From assembly GCA_035798135.1 (NCBI GenBank), contig JAPFBR010000001.1:372001-436000 (forward strand): DNA of 64,000 nt, read 5' to 3'. This stretch comes from Sediminicola sp035798135. Its GTDB lineage: Bacteria; Bacteroidota; Bacteroidia; Flavobacteriales; Flavobacteriaceae. Below the pieces are notes generated by a model. It worked only from the letters and a program-made list of their open reading frames with translations, did not search any database and had not been told where the DNA came from. The translations under genes were made by a program, and so were the position numbers. Of the stretch, positions 1 through 9,204 are shown piece by piece. Positions within the stretch are counted from its first letter, which is position 1, and each line of letters begins with the position of its first letter.

Positions 1-185
1 GCAGTTGTGGTTGTCATTAAAAAACCCATTCCATTCTTTAAAACTCCCTTCACATATAAATCATGTCCTTGCCTAAATATCTATTTCTGTTAAATAACCC
101 TAAATAGGTCTTAACGAAATGCCAAATCCCAAGGTTAGTCAAATTTCTATTCATTGATTTGTAGGAATTCAATAGAAATCATCCC

Positions 186-1727
186 ATGGCCATAAAGAAC
201 TTCCTTTTCTCTTTAATTTTATTTTCTTTGGGCATTTTCTGCCCACAAGCACAGACCATCTCTGGTCAGCTATTGGATTCCACAACCCTAAAAGCCGTTC
301 CTTATGCTACAATACAACTTGGCAGTAGCCGTGGTGTCATCACCAATGAAGAAGGCCAGTTTAACCTTATGTTGGACAAAAGCTCCAAAAGCACAGACTC
401 CTTGTTCATTTCCTGTATGGGATATGAAACTCTGGGCATGACCATTGATCAATTTAAAGGCAGTTTGGTTTATTTGAATCCTAAACCTATAGCCCTGAAA
501 TCTGTCATAGTTTCCAACAAACAATACAATGCAGATGAAATCCTTGAATTGGTAAAATCCAATATTGATAAAAATTACAACCGGGACCTAACCAAAAAAA
601 GATTGTTTTTCCGAGAATATTACTACCAGCACCTATACAGATCAAAATATTCCGACTTAAAATCCACCATAAAAGCTTTTAATAAATCCTTTTTGGACAG
701 CGTTATCCAAACCGTACCAAAAGTTGATGCCCGTTATACAGAAGTTCTTTGTGATTTATATGGAAATTTTGAAAAGGAAAAGCAAAAAATAGAGCTCATT
801 AAAGCTTCTGAGCTTTATGATAAAAACAGTACTTTGGACCTAGAAGCATTGGAAGATAAGTTCAATACAATCATAAAGAAAAATGTAAAGACCGATTCTT
901 ATTTTAAAATAAAATCTGGATTTTTTGGGACTAAAATGGATGCCGATGAGCTCTTCGAATCCGAGATTGATTCCAGTGATGTCGCGGCCTTGAACAAAAG
1001 TCTTGCAGAAGAAAAAAAGAATATTGAAGAGCGTAAGACAAACTTTGCCAAATACAGGAAAAGCACAATTTCCAAACTAATGGAGCAACTTTTCTTTATG
1101 GAAGATTCCGATCTAAATTTTATTTGGAAACAGCGCAGATATAATTTTCAACTCAATGATTTTACATATTTGGGGAATGACCCTGTGTACGTTATAAATT
1201 TTGAACCGAAAGGTTCCGAAGAGTATAGGGGAACCCTATATATCAATGCAGATGATTTTGCAATAGCCAGGGTTGACTATGAAAATGTAAAGCCCGTCCG
1301 TACTTTTAAATTATTGGGCGTTTCCTTGAACCAACACCTCTCCAAGGGTAAAATGATCTTTTACAAGGGAGCTGACAATAGGTATAACCTGCGTTACTTG
1401 GAGAAAGAAAATGGGAGTGTTGCAGGCATCAAACGACCGTTGAAGATTATTGAAAAAAACAAAAACGTCAAGGGCAGAAGAAAGCAGAACGAGCTTTCTT
1501 TAGACATGGATCTGGCAATTTCCAGCACCAATAAATTTGAAATTGTAGTGTTTGACACCGAAAATTCTTCACGTGAACAATTTGAAGCCATTAGTGAAAA
1601 TAATGCTGTATTGCCGACCTATATGCCCAAATACGATCCTGATTTTTGGAAAGGATACGCTATCATTGAGCCCAATAAGGCGATTAAGGATTTTACCTCG
1701 AAAGAGGATGTTTCGGATAAAGACTAG
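186..1727 (+). CDS. Secreted protein with carboxypeptidase-like regulatory domain
   Basis: A 513-residue exported protein of unknown role. Residues 1-23 form a signal peptide ending in QAQ. Residues about 24-110 match the carboxypeptidase regulatory-like (beta-sandwich) domain: a 'SGQLLDSTT..AVPYATIQL' opening, 'GVITNEEGQFNL' and 'ISCMGYETL', the pattern found at the N-terminus of many Bacteroidota envelope proteins. The rest is charged and lysine-rich and I do not recognise it; there is no clear TonB plug or barrel, so it is not a TonB receptor. Its stop codon overlaps the stop of the convergent DUF423 gene. The ATG at 186 gives a complete signal peptide. Cell location is inferred to be periplasm or outer membrane. 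Confidence 0.8.
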   Translation: MAIKNFLFSLILFSLGIFCPQAQTISGQLLDSTTLKAVPYATIQLGSSRGVITNEEGQFNLMLDKSSKSTDSLFISCMGYETLGMTIDQFKGSLVYLNPKPIALKSVIVSNKQYNADEILELVKSNIDKNYNRDLTKKRLFFREYYYQHLYRSKYSDLKSTIKAFNKSFLDSVIQTVPKVDARYTEVLCDLYGNFEKEKQKIELIKASELYDKNSTLDLEALEDKFNTIIKKNVKTDSYFKIKSGFFGTKMDADELFESEIDSSDVAALNKSLAEEKKNIEERKTNFAKYRKSTISKLMEQLFFMEDSDLNFIWKQRRYNFQLNDFTYLGNDPVYVINFEPKGSEEYRGTLYINADDFAIARVDYENVKPVRTFKLLGVSLNQHLSKGKMIFYKGADNRYNLRYLEKENGSVAGIKRPLKIIEKNKNVKGRRKQNELSLDMDLAISSTNKFEIVVFDTENSSREQFEAISENNAVLPTYMPKYDPDFWKGYAIIEPNKAIKDFTSKEDVSDKD

Positions 1728-2110
1728 ATTACCTCCGCAACAAACGAATACATCAAAAGGCCCCAACCTATTACCAACAACAGGCCGCCAATTGGAGTGA
1801 TCGGTCCTAAAAATCGCATTTTTTTTCCTTTCGCAGCACTAAGGCACAAACCATAAATACTAAAGGAAAACAAAAAGGTTCCTAAAATGAAGCAATAAGC
1901 AATATAGGATTCTAAAGGTGAATTAAAACCAAAGTTAAAACCTATTACCACCAAAAGGATAGCGTGGTACATCTGATACTTCACCCCAGTTTCAAAACTC
2001 TTTAGTTGCGCTTCAGAAAAAGACTTTTTTAAGGCATGGGCCCCAAAAGCGCCAAAAATAACGGCCAACATCCCATATAAAGCTCCAATAAACTGTACCA
2101 GTAATATCAT
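1724..2110 (-). CDS. DUF423 family small membrane protein
   Basis: A 128-residue inner-membrane protein with about four hydrophobic helices. The N-terminal pattern 'GALYGMLAVIFGAFGAHALKK' followed by 'ETGVKYQMYHAILLV' and the C-terminal 'GPITPIGGLLLVIGWGLL' are hallmarks of the DUF423 (YgdD/YwdK) family, and the length is usual. The function of the family is not established. It converges on the preceding plus-strand gene with overlapping stop codons and is followed upstream by a short gap, so it is probably transcribed alone. Confidence 0.85.
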   Translation of the reverse strand: MILLVQFIGALYGMLAVIFGAFGAHALKKSFSEAQLKSFETGVKYQMYHAILLVVIGFNFGFNSPLESYIAYCFILGTFLFSFSIYGLCLSAAKGKKMRFLGPITPIGGLLLVIGWGLLMYSFVAEVI

Positions 2111-2204
2111 TGTATTTTTTTAAAGATTGATGCTCTACAGTGTGATTTTAATTACTTAAACTACCTTGTACTATACCCTTTTTCGCAGTACACGTACCTA
2201 AGAA

Positions 2205-2612
2205 CTAATTGATTTCCAAGTGTATTTGCGCATCACCTTCAAGATTAAAAGCGCAATCTTCAAAACTGGGAGGGCCAAAAGTCTTCATTTTAGCGTTGGA
2301 AAATCCAATAGCTTCTTTGGGTATCCCCAACCAATTTGTATCCAACTTATCATTTCCGTTCTTATCGTGAAAAACTGCCAAAGCGTACGTGCCATTCGGG
2401 AGATTGGCAATAATGATGTTTGTCTTCTTTCTTTTGGCGATTGTACTATCGCTCCTATAAACAGATTCGAATTTTAAAAACCCAGAAGACTTATTGTAAA
2501 CAGCCACACTGATGCGCCCATCGGAAGAGGATACACCTTCAACCTCTATGGAAAGATTATTTTGCGAAAAGCCTATTATTGGGAAAAGAAAAATTAAGAA
2601 CAGGTATCTCAC
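2205..2612 (-). CDS. DUF2141 domain secreted protein
   Basis: A 135-residue protein when started at the GTG at 2612, which gives the signal peptide 'MRYLFLIFLFPIIGFSQ'. A TTG ten codons further upstream (2642) is open too, but it lies inside a perfect TAnnTTTG promoter box, so the GTG is preferred. The body carries the DUF2141 pattern: 'IEVEGVSSSDGRISVAVYN', 'NLPNGTYALAVFHDKNGNDKLDTNWLGIPKEAIGFSN' and a C-terminal beta strand. The family consists of small secreted beta-sandwich proteins of unknown function, common in Bacteroidota. The promoter lies between this gene and the end of the upstream membrane protein gene, so it can be expressed on its own. Confidence 0.8.
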   Translation of the reverse strand: MRYLFLIFLFPIIGFSQNNLSIEVEGVSSSDGRISVAVYNKSSGFLKFESVYRSDSTIAKRKKTNIIIANLPNGTYALAVFHDKNGNDKLDTNWLGIPKEAIGFSNAKMKTFGPPSFEDCAFNLEGDAQIHLEIN

Positions 2613-2639
2613 AGTGTAAAATCGATTATAATGTTGCCG

Positions 2640-2647
2640 CAAATTTA
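2640..2647 (-). promoter_or_regulatory. Promoter -7 box for the DUF2141 gene
   Basis: The minus strand reads TAAATTTG, a perfect match to the Bacteroidota -7 consensus TAnnTTTG, about 28 bases before the GTG start at 2612. No good TTG element is visible at the expected spacing upstream. Confidence 0.5.
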
Positions 2648-2656
2648 AAAAGAAAA

Positions 2657-3091
2657 TTATTCTTGGACATGTTTTATTTTATCGGTTAAAAATTGAAACA
2701 TCTGTTGGGTTTCTGTACTATCGGTTAGGTTTAGAAACAGCTTCAGAGAGTCTTGGTAAACGATCTTTATTTTTGGTTGCGAAAGCCTATCCACGTACAT
2801 ATATACCTCCGTTTCATGAATACTGTCCCTAAAAAGTCCTTTTTCTCTTTCCATAGCAGAAAATCCATTGATGCGTTCCAAAGATGGAATCTTTTCAACC
2901 ATTTTCACACTATCGATTTCCGAATATTGCAATTCCTTATAATAAATTCCCGATAAAATTTCTATAGTATCCTTTTCGGTACGGATCCAGTTTTTATAAT
3001 GGGCCGTAAATACCAAGAATACCACTATTACGGTCACCACTATCAGCATATTCAGCATCCAAGGTCTTTTATTACTATGCTTTCTTCCCAT
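2657..3091 (-). CDS. Hypothetical single-pass membrane protein
   Basis: I do not recognise a family. The 144 residues hold one membrane helix at about 12-30 (MLNMLIVVTVIVVFLVF) after a basic N-terminus, then a charged soluble domain that is probably periplasmic. The ATG overlaps the last base of the upstream S9 peptidase stop codon (TAATG, 3089-3093), which implies one transcript and translational coupling. A role linked to the peptidase is possible but unproven. Confidence 0.7.
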   Translation of the reverse strand: MGRKHSNKRPWMLNMLIVVTVIVVFLVFTAHYKNWIRTEKDTIEILSGIYYKELQYSEIDSVKMVEKIPSLERINGFSAMEREKGLFRDSIHETEVYMYVDRLSQPKIKIVYQDSLKLFLNLTDSTETQQMFQFLTDKIKHVQE

Positions 3092-5133
3092 TACTCTATA
3101 TCTTTACTTTTATATTTATCGAACCAGGCCAAGGTGTGTGCTATTTTGGCGATCAGGTTACTGGGCCTATTGGCAATCCCATGGCTAGCTCCCGGTATTT
3201 CCACCAACACAGTTTCTATCTTTCGCAATTTTAAAGCGTGGTACAATTGTTTTGCCTCGCTGGGTGGGGTCCTTAGATCGTCCATCCCCACCATTACCAT
3301 AGTAGGTGTTGTAATATTCCCTACTAGGGATAAGGGCGAAAATTTCCAATAGGTTTCAAAATTTTCCCAAGGTTGCCCCGGCAATCGGGAATTGGCATAT
3401 CCAAAATAATTATCCGCCACCAAGGTTTTACTGATCCAGTTCATTACAGGTTTGACTACAACCGCCGACTCAAATCTATTGTTCTTGCCAATCATCCAAG
3501 CAGACATAATGCCACCGGCACTACCACCGGCCACAAATAATTGGTCTTCATGGGCTACCCCCTTGGAAATGCAATAATCCACGCCATCCATTACGTCGTT
3601 ATAATCTTCCCCTGGGTAATTATGGTACAGTAAATTTCCGAACTCTTCCCCATAACTGGTACTGCCCCTCGGATTTGGATAAAATACTATATACCCGGCA
3701 GCTGCGTAAAGTTGCATCTCAGCTGAAAATCTATCCCCATAATTTAAAATAGGGCCCCCGTGGTTTTCCACCATGAAAGGATACTTTTTAGAGGCGTCGT
3801 AATTAGGTGGATAAACTATCCATCCTTGGATATCTCGTTGATCAAAGGAGGATTTATACCAAACTTCCTCTACTTTTCCCAAAACGCGATAATCCAACAA
3901 ATCTTTATTGATATCGGTGATTTTCTTTGGTGTCTTTTCTTTGGCCCTTAAAATGGCAAGTTCAGCGGGATACATAGGTGTGCTTTGGGTAAATGCAATT
4001 GATCCTTTGTCAGAAACGCTGAAACTCCCCCCAGCATAAGGCCGTCCTATGGAAGTGCCCCCCATATTATCGGCTATCTTGGTTGCCTTTCCGTCCAAAG
4101 ACATATGTGCGATCTTACTATTTCCGAGGTCGTCATATGAAATATAAAATCCTGCACTTTTAGCATCCCAAGCAACAAGCCGTACATCCCTATCCAAATT
4201 GGTGGAAATTTCTCTTTTGCCACTGCCGTCTATGTTCATGAGCTGCAGTTTATCTACCTGGTATGCCTGCACCTTGTCTTCATGCCCGACAAAGGCAATA
4301 TACTTACCATTGGGCGAAACCATTGGGTTGGTATCTGGACCTGTTCTCTCCGTTAGCGCCACTATTTCATGCGTGTCTACATTCACTGAATAGATCTCGC
4401 TATTCCTAAAATCGTATTCCCAATCCTCATTTCTATTGGCGGAGAAATATATGTTACTTCCGTTTGAGGCCCATGTTAAACTACCACGATGGTTAAAATC
4501 TCCTGAAGTAATTTGTCTTGCTGCTCCTCCTTCCGAGGGAATGACGAAAATATGGCTGAATCCTGGATCAATATACCCACGCCCATCTGCCTCATGGTAC
4601 AGCCTATCGGTTATCCTTGGGGCATCGGCCCATTTGGCCCCTTTAGGCTTAGCTGGGATTTGGGCCAATACCGGCGCTGCGCTTGGTACATTCATTGAAA
4701 ACGCCAAAAGTTCCCCATTGGGAGACCATGTTAAGGAACTGGGGCTAAACGGAAGCTGGGATATTTTCGCAATTTTTCCCGTCGCAATCCAATACATGTA
4801 TATTTCAGAACCTTCATCAGTTCCGCTTACAAATGCCACCCGATCTCCCTTGGGCGACCATTGTGGACTGGCTTCACTCACCTCCCTTGAAGTAAGTTTC
4901 TGATGCTGCGACCCATCGGATTTGATCATCCAAAGATTCCCAACGGCCTTATCATCCATAATATCAAACCCCATTCTACGATAAACTACCCAATCTCCAT
5001 TGGGAGCTATTTGGGGATCTAAAACATATTCGAGATCAAAGATGTCCTGATAGGAAAAGGAAGCTTTTGGGGTCTGAGCCAGACACAAAATAGAGATAAA
5101 AAAGGTAAAGAATAGCGGTAACTTTTGCTGCAT
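3091..5133 (-). CDS. S9 family peptidase (prolyl oligopeptidase type)
   Basis: A 680-residue exported serine peptidase. A signal peptide of about 20 residues ends in CLAQ. Residues about 25-400 contain repeats of the PD40/WD40-like propeller type (for example 'SPQWSPKGDRVAFVSG', 'SSLTWSPNGELLAFS', 'NPMVSPNGKYIAFVG'). Residues about 440-675 form the alpha/beta-hydrolase domain, with the nucleophile in GGSAGG (Ser near 538), Asp in 'GMDDLRTP' (near 619) and His in 'GASHGI' (near 651), so the catalytic triad is intact. It resembles acylaminoacyl-peptidase and dipeptidyl-peptidase members that cut short peptides, probably in the periplasm. It is the first gene of a two-gene unit with the membrane protein at 2657-3091. 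Confidence 0.92.
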   Translation of the reverse strand: MQQKLPLFFTFFISILCLAQTPKASFSYQDIFDLEYVLDPQIAPNGDWVVYRRMGFDIMDDKAVGNLWMIKSDGSQHQKLTSREVSEASPQWSPKGDRVAFVSGTDEGSEIYMYWIATGKIAKISQLPFSPSSLTWSPNGELLAFSMNVPSAAPVLAQIPAKPKGAKWADAPRITDRLYHEADGRGYIDPGFSHIFVIPSEGGAARQITSGDFNHRGSLTWASNGSNIYFSANRNEDWEYDFRNSEIYSVNVDTHEIVALTERTGPDTNPMVSPNGKYIAFVGHEDKVQAYQVDKLQLMNIDGSGKREISTNLDRDVRLVAWDAKSAGFYISYDDLGNSKIAHMSLDGKATKIADNMGGTSIGRPYAGGSFSVSDKGSIAFTQSTPMYPAELAILRAKEKTPKKITDINKDLLDYRVLGKVEEVWYKSSFDQRDIQGWIVYPPNYDASKKYPFMVENHGGPILNYGDRFSAEMQLYAAAGYIVFYPNPRGSTSYGEEFGNLLYHNYPGEDYNDVMDGVDYCISKGVAHEDQLFVAGGSAGGIMSAWMIGKNNRFESAVVVKPVMNWISKTLVADNYFGYANSRLPGQPWENFETYWKFSPLSLVGNITTPTMVMVGMDDLRTPPSEAKQLYHALKLRKIETVLVEIPGASHGIANRPSNLIAKIAHTLAWFDKYKSKDIE

Positions 5134-5227
5134 CTTAAAAGAATTTTAGAAGTGATTAAACTTAATCAATCCCAAAGACTAAAACAAGGTTCCCCATTTA
5201 ACTGTACAATAGGCCCAAAAAACTTAT

Positions 5228-6388
5228 TTACCCTCGGAAAAGGAAGAATCTGTCCTTCATCTCCTCAATAGCTGCACTCTTGTTGGTAATGATATAATTA
5301 ATGGCTTCGGCCGTGAACACTTTCCCTTTTTCGGTCAAAGAGATTATTTGATCCTCAATAACGATCATATTGTTTTTAATGGCCAAGTCCAAGACCGACT
5401 TTGCCGTAACCTCATGCCAGTTGATATGTTCGTTAAGATGTTTGATATGCCGCTCAGCAATTTCTTCATGATTCTGCAAATGCAGTAAAAAGGTAAGGAG
5501 ATGTACCTCTATCTTCTGCCGTTTTTGACGATATAAGACAGAAATCAATCCCGTATTTGGAGCAAAGAGATAAACCATCAGAAACAACACTCCCAATACC
5601 GTGGTAATAGACCCTGCAATGGACGCATCCAACCAATGTGCCACCCAATAGCCCATAATTGCAGCAATCATCCCAAAAATAACAGACAGCAACAACATTC
5701 TCTTCAAGTCCTTGGTCAACAAATAGGCCATAGCTGCCGGAGCTATCATAAGAGCCACCACCAAAATGGCACCAACGGCATCAAAAGCCCCAACGGTGGT
5801 TACCGATGCTACGGTCATAAGTCCGTAATGCATCACCACTGGAGAAAAACCCAAAGTGGCCGCCAACTGTGAATCAAAAGTGCTCAATTTAAGTTCTTTG
5901 AAAAAGGCAATCAATAACCCCAAGGTGATCAGTAAAATGGTTCCAATTACATAAAGTGATTTGGGACCCATATCATTCCCATTGATCAACAAACGATCAA
6001 AAGGGGCAAAAGCCAATTCGCCCAAGAGTACGGCATCAATATCCAAATGCACGTCCCCAGCATTTTTAGCTATAAGGATGACCCCAATACTAAACAGTGC
6101 CGGAAAGACAAGACCTATTGCAGTATCCTCTTTTACCAATCCCGTTTTCTGGATATATTCCACCAAAACTACGGTAAGGATACCACTAAAGGCAGCCAAC
6201 AAAATCAGCCAAGGCGAATTTAGGTCCTCGGTAAGGAAAAAGCCAACCACGATTCCTGGTAGGATGGAATGGCTAATGGCATCACTGATCATGGCCATTT
6301 TTCGCAATACCAGAAAAGTTCCCGGGATAGCACAGGCTATGGCCACAATACATGCAATTAATTGTATTTCCAATTGTGCGCTACTCAT
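5228..6388 (-). CDS. Metal ABC transporter permease with C-terminal winged-helix-like domain
   Basis: A 386-residue ABC-3 family permease (ZnuB/MntB/TroD type). The first ~285 residues are strongly hydrophobic, with about eight helices and the family pattern 'LVLRKMAMISDAISHSILPGIVVGF'. The last ~100 residues are soluble and charged; 'EIAERHIKHLNEHINWHEVTAKSVLDLAIKNNM..' with 'LTEKGK' looks like a winged-helix domain of the DtxR/MarR kind. It overlaps the next upstream permease by 8 bp (6381-6388), so the two are co-translated and probably form a heterodimeric channel. It is the last gene of the metal operon, and no terminator was seen after it. Confidence 0.88.
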   Translation of the reverse strand: MSSAQLEIQLIACIVAIACAIPGTFLVLRKMAMISDAISHSILPGIVVGFFLTEDLNSPWLILLAAFSGILTVVLVEYIQKTGLVKEDTAIGLVFPALFSIGVILIAKNAGDVHLDIDAVLLGELAFAPFDRLLINGNDMGPKSLYVIGTILLITLGLLIAFFKELKLSTFDSQLAATLGFSPVVMHYGLMTVASVTTVGAFDAVGAILVVALMIAPAAMAYLLTKDLKRMLLLSVIFGMIAAIMGYWVAHWLDASIAGSITTVLGVLFLMVYLFAPNTGLISVLYRQKRQKIEVHLLTFLLHLQNHEEIAERHIKHLNEHINWHEVTAKSVLDLAIKNNMIVIEDQIISLTEKGKVFTAEAINYIITNKSAAIEEMKDRFFLFRG

Positions 6389-7508
6389 ACAGATTTTCTT
6401 GTCGGTTATATAAATTGATGGCCTTTTCGAATCCTTTTAGGGTCATTGACCATGTAGATCCGTCGATGGTTATATATTCCCTTTCGGCTAATTTTTTAAG
6501 GGAGCTCTTGGTATATCCCCGAAAGTTATTCAGGATTCTCACTTCGTGTGGGTGCGATACGTCCTCATGGGTTTTCGCAATATCATACATAAATGCCAGC
6601 GTTTTGTGAAGTTGCAGATCGTTCCTATTCTTCCAATGCCTGATTTCCTTGAACAGCAGGCCGCGGCCTGGAGAAAATATAAAGGATATAGCCACAAATC
6701 CAGCCGCGATCAACACAATTACCGGTCCCGTTGATAGATTTTGCGCACTAGCGCTTACCGCAGTACCCAAAATTCCAGAAAATGCGCCGAACAAGGCGGC
6801 CAAAAACACCATCACCCCCAATTTATTTGTCCATTGACGGGCCGCTGCTGCAGGTGCCAACAACATGGCGCTCATTAGAACAACACCAACTGTTTGCAGG
6901 CCTATAACAATGGCAAGAACGATAAGGGTAGTAATGAGCATATCCAAAATTTGAGTATTGAACCCCAAGGTTTTAGTATAATCCGAATCAAAATGAAGTA
7001 GTTTAAATTCCTTCCAAAAAATCACCAAGACCACAAGGCTAATTAACATAACGATGGTCATCAACCAAACATCACTCTCTACCAAAGTTGCTGCCTGACC
7101 AAAAAGGTATTTATCCAATCCTGCTTGTTGTGCATTGGGCATTTTTTGGACAAAAGTGAGTAGGAGAATTCCAAAACCAAAAAATAGGGATAGGATCAAC
7201 CCCAAGGCTGTATCCGATTTCAAGTGGGTCTTTTTTACGATTCCCCGGATCCAAAAGGTACCTATCAAACCACTGATCAATGCCCCGATCAAAAGCGTAT
7301 TGCTGTTTTTTGACCCAGTAATCAGAAAGGCAATTACAATTCCAGGAAGGGAAGCATGTGAAATGGCATCTCCCAATAGACTTTGCTTCCTCAAAACGGC
7401 AAAACTGCCCAGAAGACCACAGACCAGGCCTAGAACCGCCGTTCCCAGTGTAATGGTCCGCAAGGTGTAATCGCTTACTACCAGTGAAAAATACTCTTGT
7501 AGTGACAT
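6381..7508 (-). CDS. Metal ABC transporter permease with C-terminal winged-helix-like domain
   Basis: A 375-residue ABC-3 family permease, paralogous to its downstream neighbour. It shows 'AVLRKQSLLGDAISHASLPGIVIAFL' near residue 40 and about eight membrane helices up to residue ~280. The C-terminal ~90 residues are soluble: 'THEDVSHPHEVRILNNFRGYTKSSLKKLAEREYITIDGSTWSMTLKGFEKAINLY' has the helix-turn-helix plus wing look of DtxR-like proteins ('AEREYI..' then 'LT-KG'). Its start lies 15 bp after the ATPase gene. Both permeases carrying such a tail suggests a cytoplasmic regulatory function rather than DNA binding, but that is inference. Confidence 0.88.
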   Translation of the reverse strand: MSLQEYFSLVVSDYTLRTITLGTAVLGLVCGLLGSFAVLRKQSLLGDAISHASLPGIVIAFLITGSKNSNTLLIGALISGLIGTFWIRGIVKKTHLKSDTALGLILSLFFGFGILLLTFVQKMPNAQQAGLDKYLFGQAATLVESDVWLMTIVMLISLVVLVIFWKEFKLLHFDSDYTKTLGFNTQILDMLITTLIVLAIVIGLQTVGVVLMSAMLLAPAAAARQWTNKLGVMVFLAALFGAFSGILGTAVSASAQNLSTGPVIVLIAAGFVAISFIFSPGRGLLFKEIRHWKNRNDLQLHKTLAFMYDIAKTHEDVSHPHEVRILNNFRGYTKSSLKKLAEREYITIDGSTWSMTLKGFEKAINLYNRQENLYE

Positions 7509-7523
7509 TTATCTACTTTAAAT

Positions 7524-8276
7524 TTAGTTTAGTACGCTAACCTTATAATTGATACCGTATGTTTTTGTAAGGTTATCGTCATTAAAAATATCCTTGACGG
7601 AACCGGTGGCAATTTTTTTAACGTTCAAAAAGGTGACCCAATCAAAATATTCCGGAACGGTCTGTAGATCATGGTGCACTACGACCACTGTTTTGCCTGA
7701 TTTCCGCAATTCTTTCAGAATATTTACAATGGCGCGTTCCGTAGTGGCATCGACCCCTTGGAAAGGTTCGTCCATAAGGTATATACTGGCGTTCTGTACT
7801 AAGGCCCTGGCCAAGAAAATACGTTGCTGTTGACCGCCACTCAATTGGCTTATCTGCCTATTTTTAAATTCCAACATCCCTACTTTTTCCAATGCTTCCA
7901 GAGCTTCCTTTTTTTGTTTCTGCCCTGGTCTTTTTATCCATCCAAGACTACCATAAGTGCCCATCAAGACCACATCCAAGGCCGTGGTAGGGAAATCCCA
8001 GTCCACACTCCCCTTTTGAGGTACGTAAGCCACCAAATGATATTGCTTTTTATAGGGCTCACCAAACACCGTGACTGTCCCGGCAATAGGTTTGATAATT
8101 CCCAATATGGCCTTGATCAAGGTTGATTTTCCAGCACCATTTGGTCCTACGATGGCCATGAGCACCCCTTCCGGAATAGCAAGGTCAATATCCCACAATA
8201 CCGGCTTATAATTATAAGCTACGGTAAGGTCATCTATTTGTATGGCAATTTTGTCGTTCATCTCCATGGTCTTCAA
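7524..8276 (-). CDS. Metal ABC transporter ATP-binding protein
   Basis: A 250-residue ATPase that drives the metal importer. It has Walker A 'GPNGAGKST', Q-loop 'VPQKGSVDWDFP', signature 'LSGGQQQR', Walker B 'IYLMDEPF' and the H-loop in 'VVVHHD'. The 'QKGSVDWDFP' Q-loop and 'VLMGTYGSLGW' are typical of manganese/zinc/iron (MntA/ZnuC/TroB) ATPases. It starts 7 bp after the stop of the binding-protein gene and is followed by the permeases, so it belongs to the same transcript. Several ATG codons cluster at the start (residues 1, 4 and 6); the first was kept. Confidence 0.93.
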   Translation of the reverse strand: MKTMEMNDKIAIQIDDLTVAYNYKPVLWDIDLAIPEGVLMAIVGPNGAGKSTLIKAILGIIKPIAGTVTVFGEPYKKQYHLVAYVPQKGSVDWDFPTTALDVVLMGTYGSLGWIKRPGQKQKKEALEALEKVGMLEFKNRQISQLSGGQQQRIFLARALVQNASIYLMDEPFQGVDATTERAIVNILKELRKSGKTVVVVHHDLQTVPEYFDWVTFLNVKKIATGSVKDIFNDDNLTKTYGINYKVSVLN

Positions 8277-8283
8277 TTAAGCA

Positions 8284-9195
8284 TTATTTAAGTGCATTTA
8301 CTATGGTATTCACATTGAATCGGAACATTCCAATATATGTCCCTTCAGGGGTGCCCTTGTTCCCAAGCGCATCGGAATATAAACTTCCACCTATTGCTAC
8401 ATCGTGTCCCTTGGACAAAACAGATGATTGCAAGGCCTCGATAGTTCTTCTTGGGACCGAAGATTCCACAAAAATGGCTTTAATATTCTTTTCGATAATA
8501 AAACTGGATAAATCCTGCACATCCTGAACACCTGCCTCCGTAGCCGTGGAGATTCCTTGCAGGCCTACAACCTCAAAGCCGTATGCAACCCCAAAATAAT
8601 TAAAAGCATCATGGGCAGTAACCAGGATTCTTTTTTCAGCCGGTAGGGTTTCAATGATTTGTTTTACTTCCATTTCTAAGGCCTCCAATTTTTTAATATA
8701 GGCCGCACTGTTGGTATCAAAAAGCTCCGCATGCTCAGGATCCTGTTCCTTGAGCTGTTCAGCCGTGTAAAGCGTTATTTTCTTCCAAAAACCAATGTTA
8801 AACCAGATGTGGGGGTCATAGTTGGAGTCAAAAAATTCTGAACCAATAAGCTCGCTCCTATCTATAGCGTCTGCCACCGCAGCCGTCTTTTTACCCTGAC
8901 TTTCCATTTTTTCAAATATCTCCACCAATTTCCCTTCGAGGTGAAGGCCTCCGTAAATGACCAAATCCGCATTAAACAACTTGCTCACATCACCTTCACT
9001 AGCCTTATACAAATGGGGATCTACCCCACTTCCCATGAGCCCCTGGACTTCAACCACGTCTCCTCCGATATTTTGAACCATATCGGTGATCATAGTTGTA
9101 GTGGTTACTATTTTAAGTTTGTTGTTGGCGTCCTTTTCTGATTTGTTTTTGCATCCAACTATGACCAACAAAGCTATTACTATATACTTTTTCAT
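8284..9195 (-). CDS. Metal ABC transporter substrate-binding lipoprotein (ZnuA/TroA family)
   Basis: A 303-residue cluster A-I solute-binding protein. The N-terminus 'MKKYIVIALLVIVGC' has a lipobox ending at Cys15, so it is a lipoprotein on the periplasmic face. The metal ligands of the family are visible as His61 (GVDPHLY), His129 (YDPHIWFN), His195 (VTAHDAFNYF) and Asp275 (LYSDALG), the TroA-like H-H-H-D set. There is no His-rich loop, unlike typical ZnuA. The set can hold Zn or Mn; the MntR-like regulator in the same operon favours manganese, so the metal is left open. It follows the outer-membrane gene by 9 bp. Confidence 0.9.
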   Translation of the reverse strand: MKKYIVIALLVIVGCKNKSEKDANNKLKIVTTTTMITDMVQNIGGDVVEVQGLMGSGVDPHLYKASEGDVSKLFNADLVIYGGLHLEGKLVEIFEKMESQGKKTAAVADAIDRSELIGSEFFDSNYDPHIWFNIGFWKKITLYTAEQLKEQDPEHAELFDTNSAAYIKKLEALEMEVKQIIETLPAEKRILVTAHDAFNYFGVAYGFEVVGLQGISTATEAGVQDVQDLSSFIIEKNIKAIFVESSVPRRTIEALQSSVLSKGHDVAIGGSLYSDALGNKGTPEGTYIGMFRFNVNTIVNALK

Positions 9196-9204
9196 ATCCT
9201 TAAT

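Noticed and set aside
1..17. ATG on the minus strand at the left edge (divergent gene start)
   Set aside because: Only five codons are in the window and no promoter box was found, so it cannot be supported.
4436..4903. Long open frame on the strand opposite the S9 peptidase
   Set aside because: It lies wholly within the peptidase coding sequence in antisense, has no family features and no promoter; the peptidase has a full catalytic triad.
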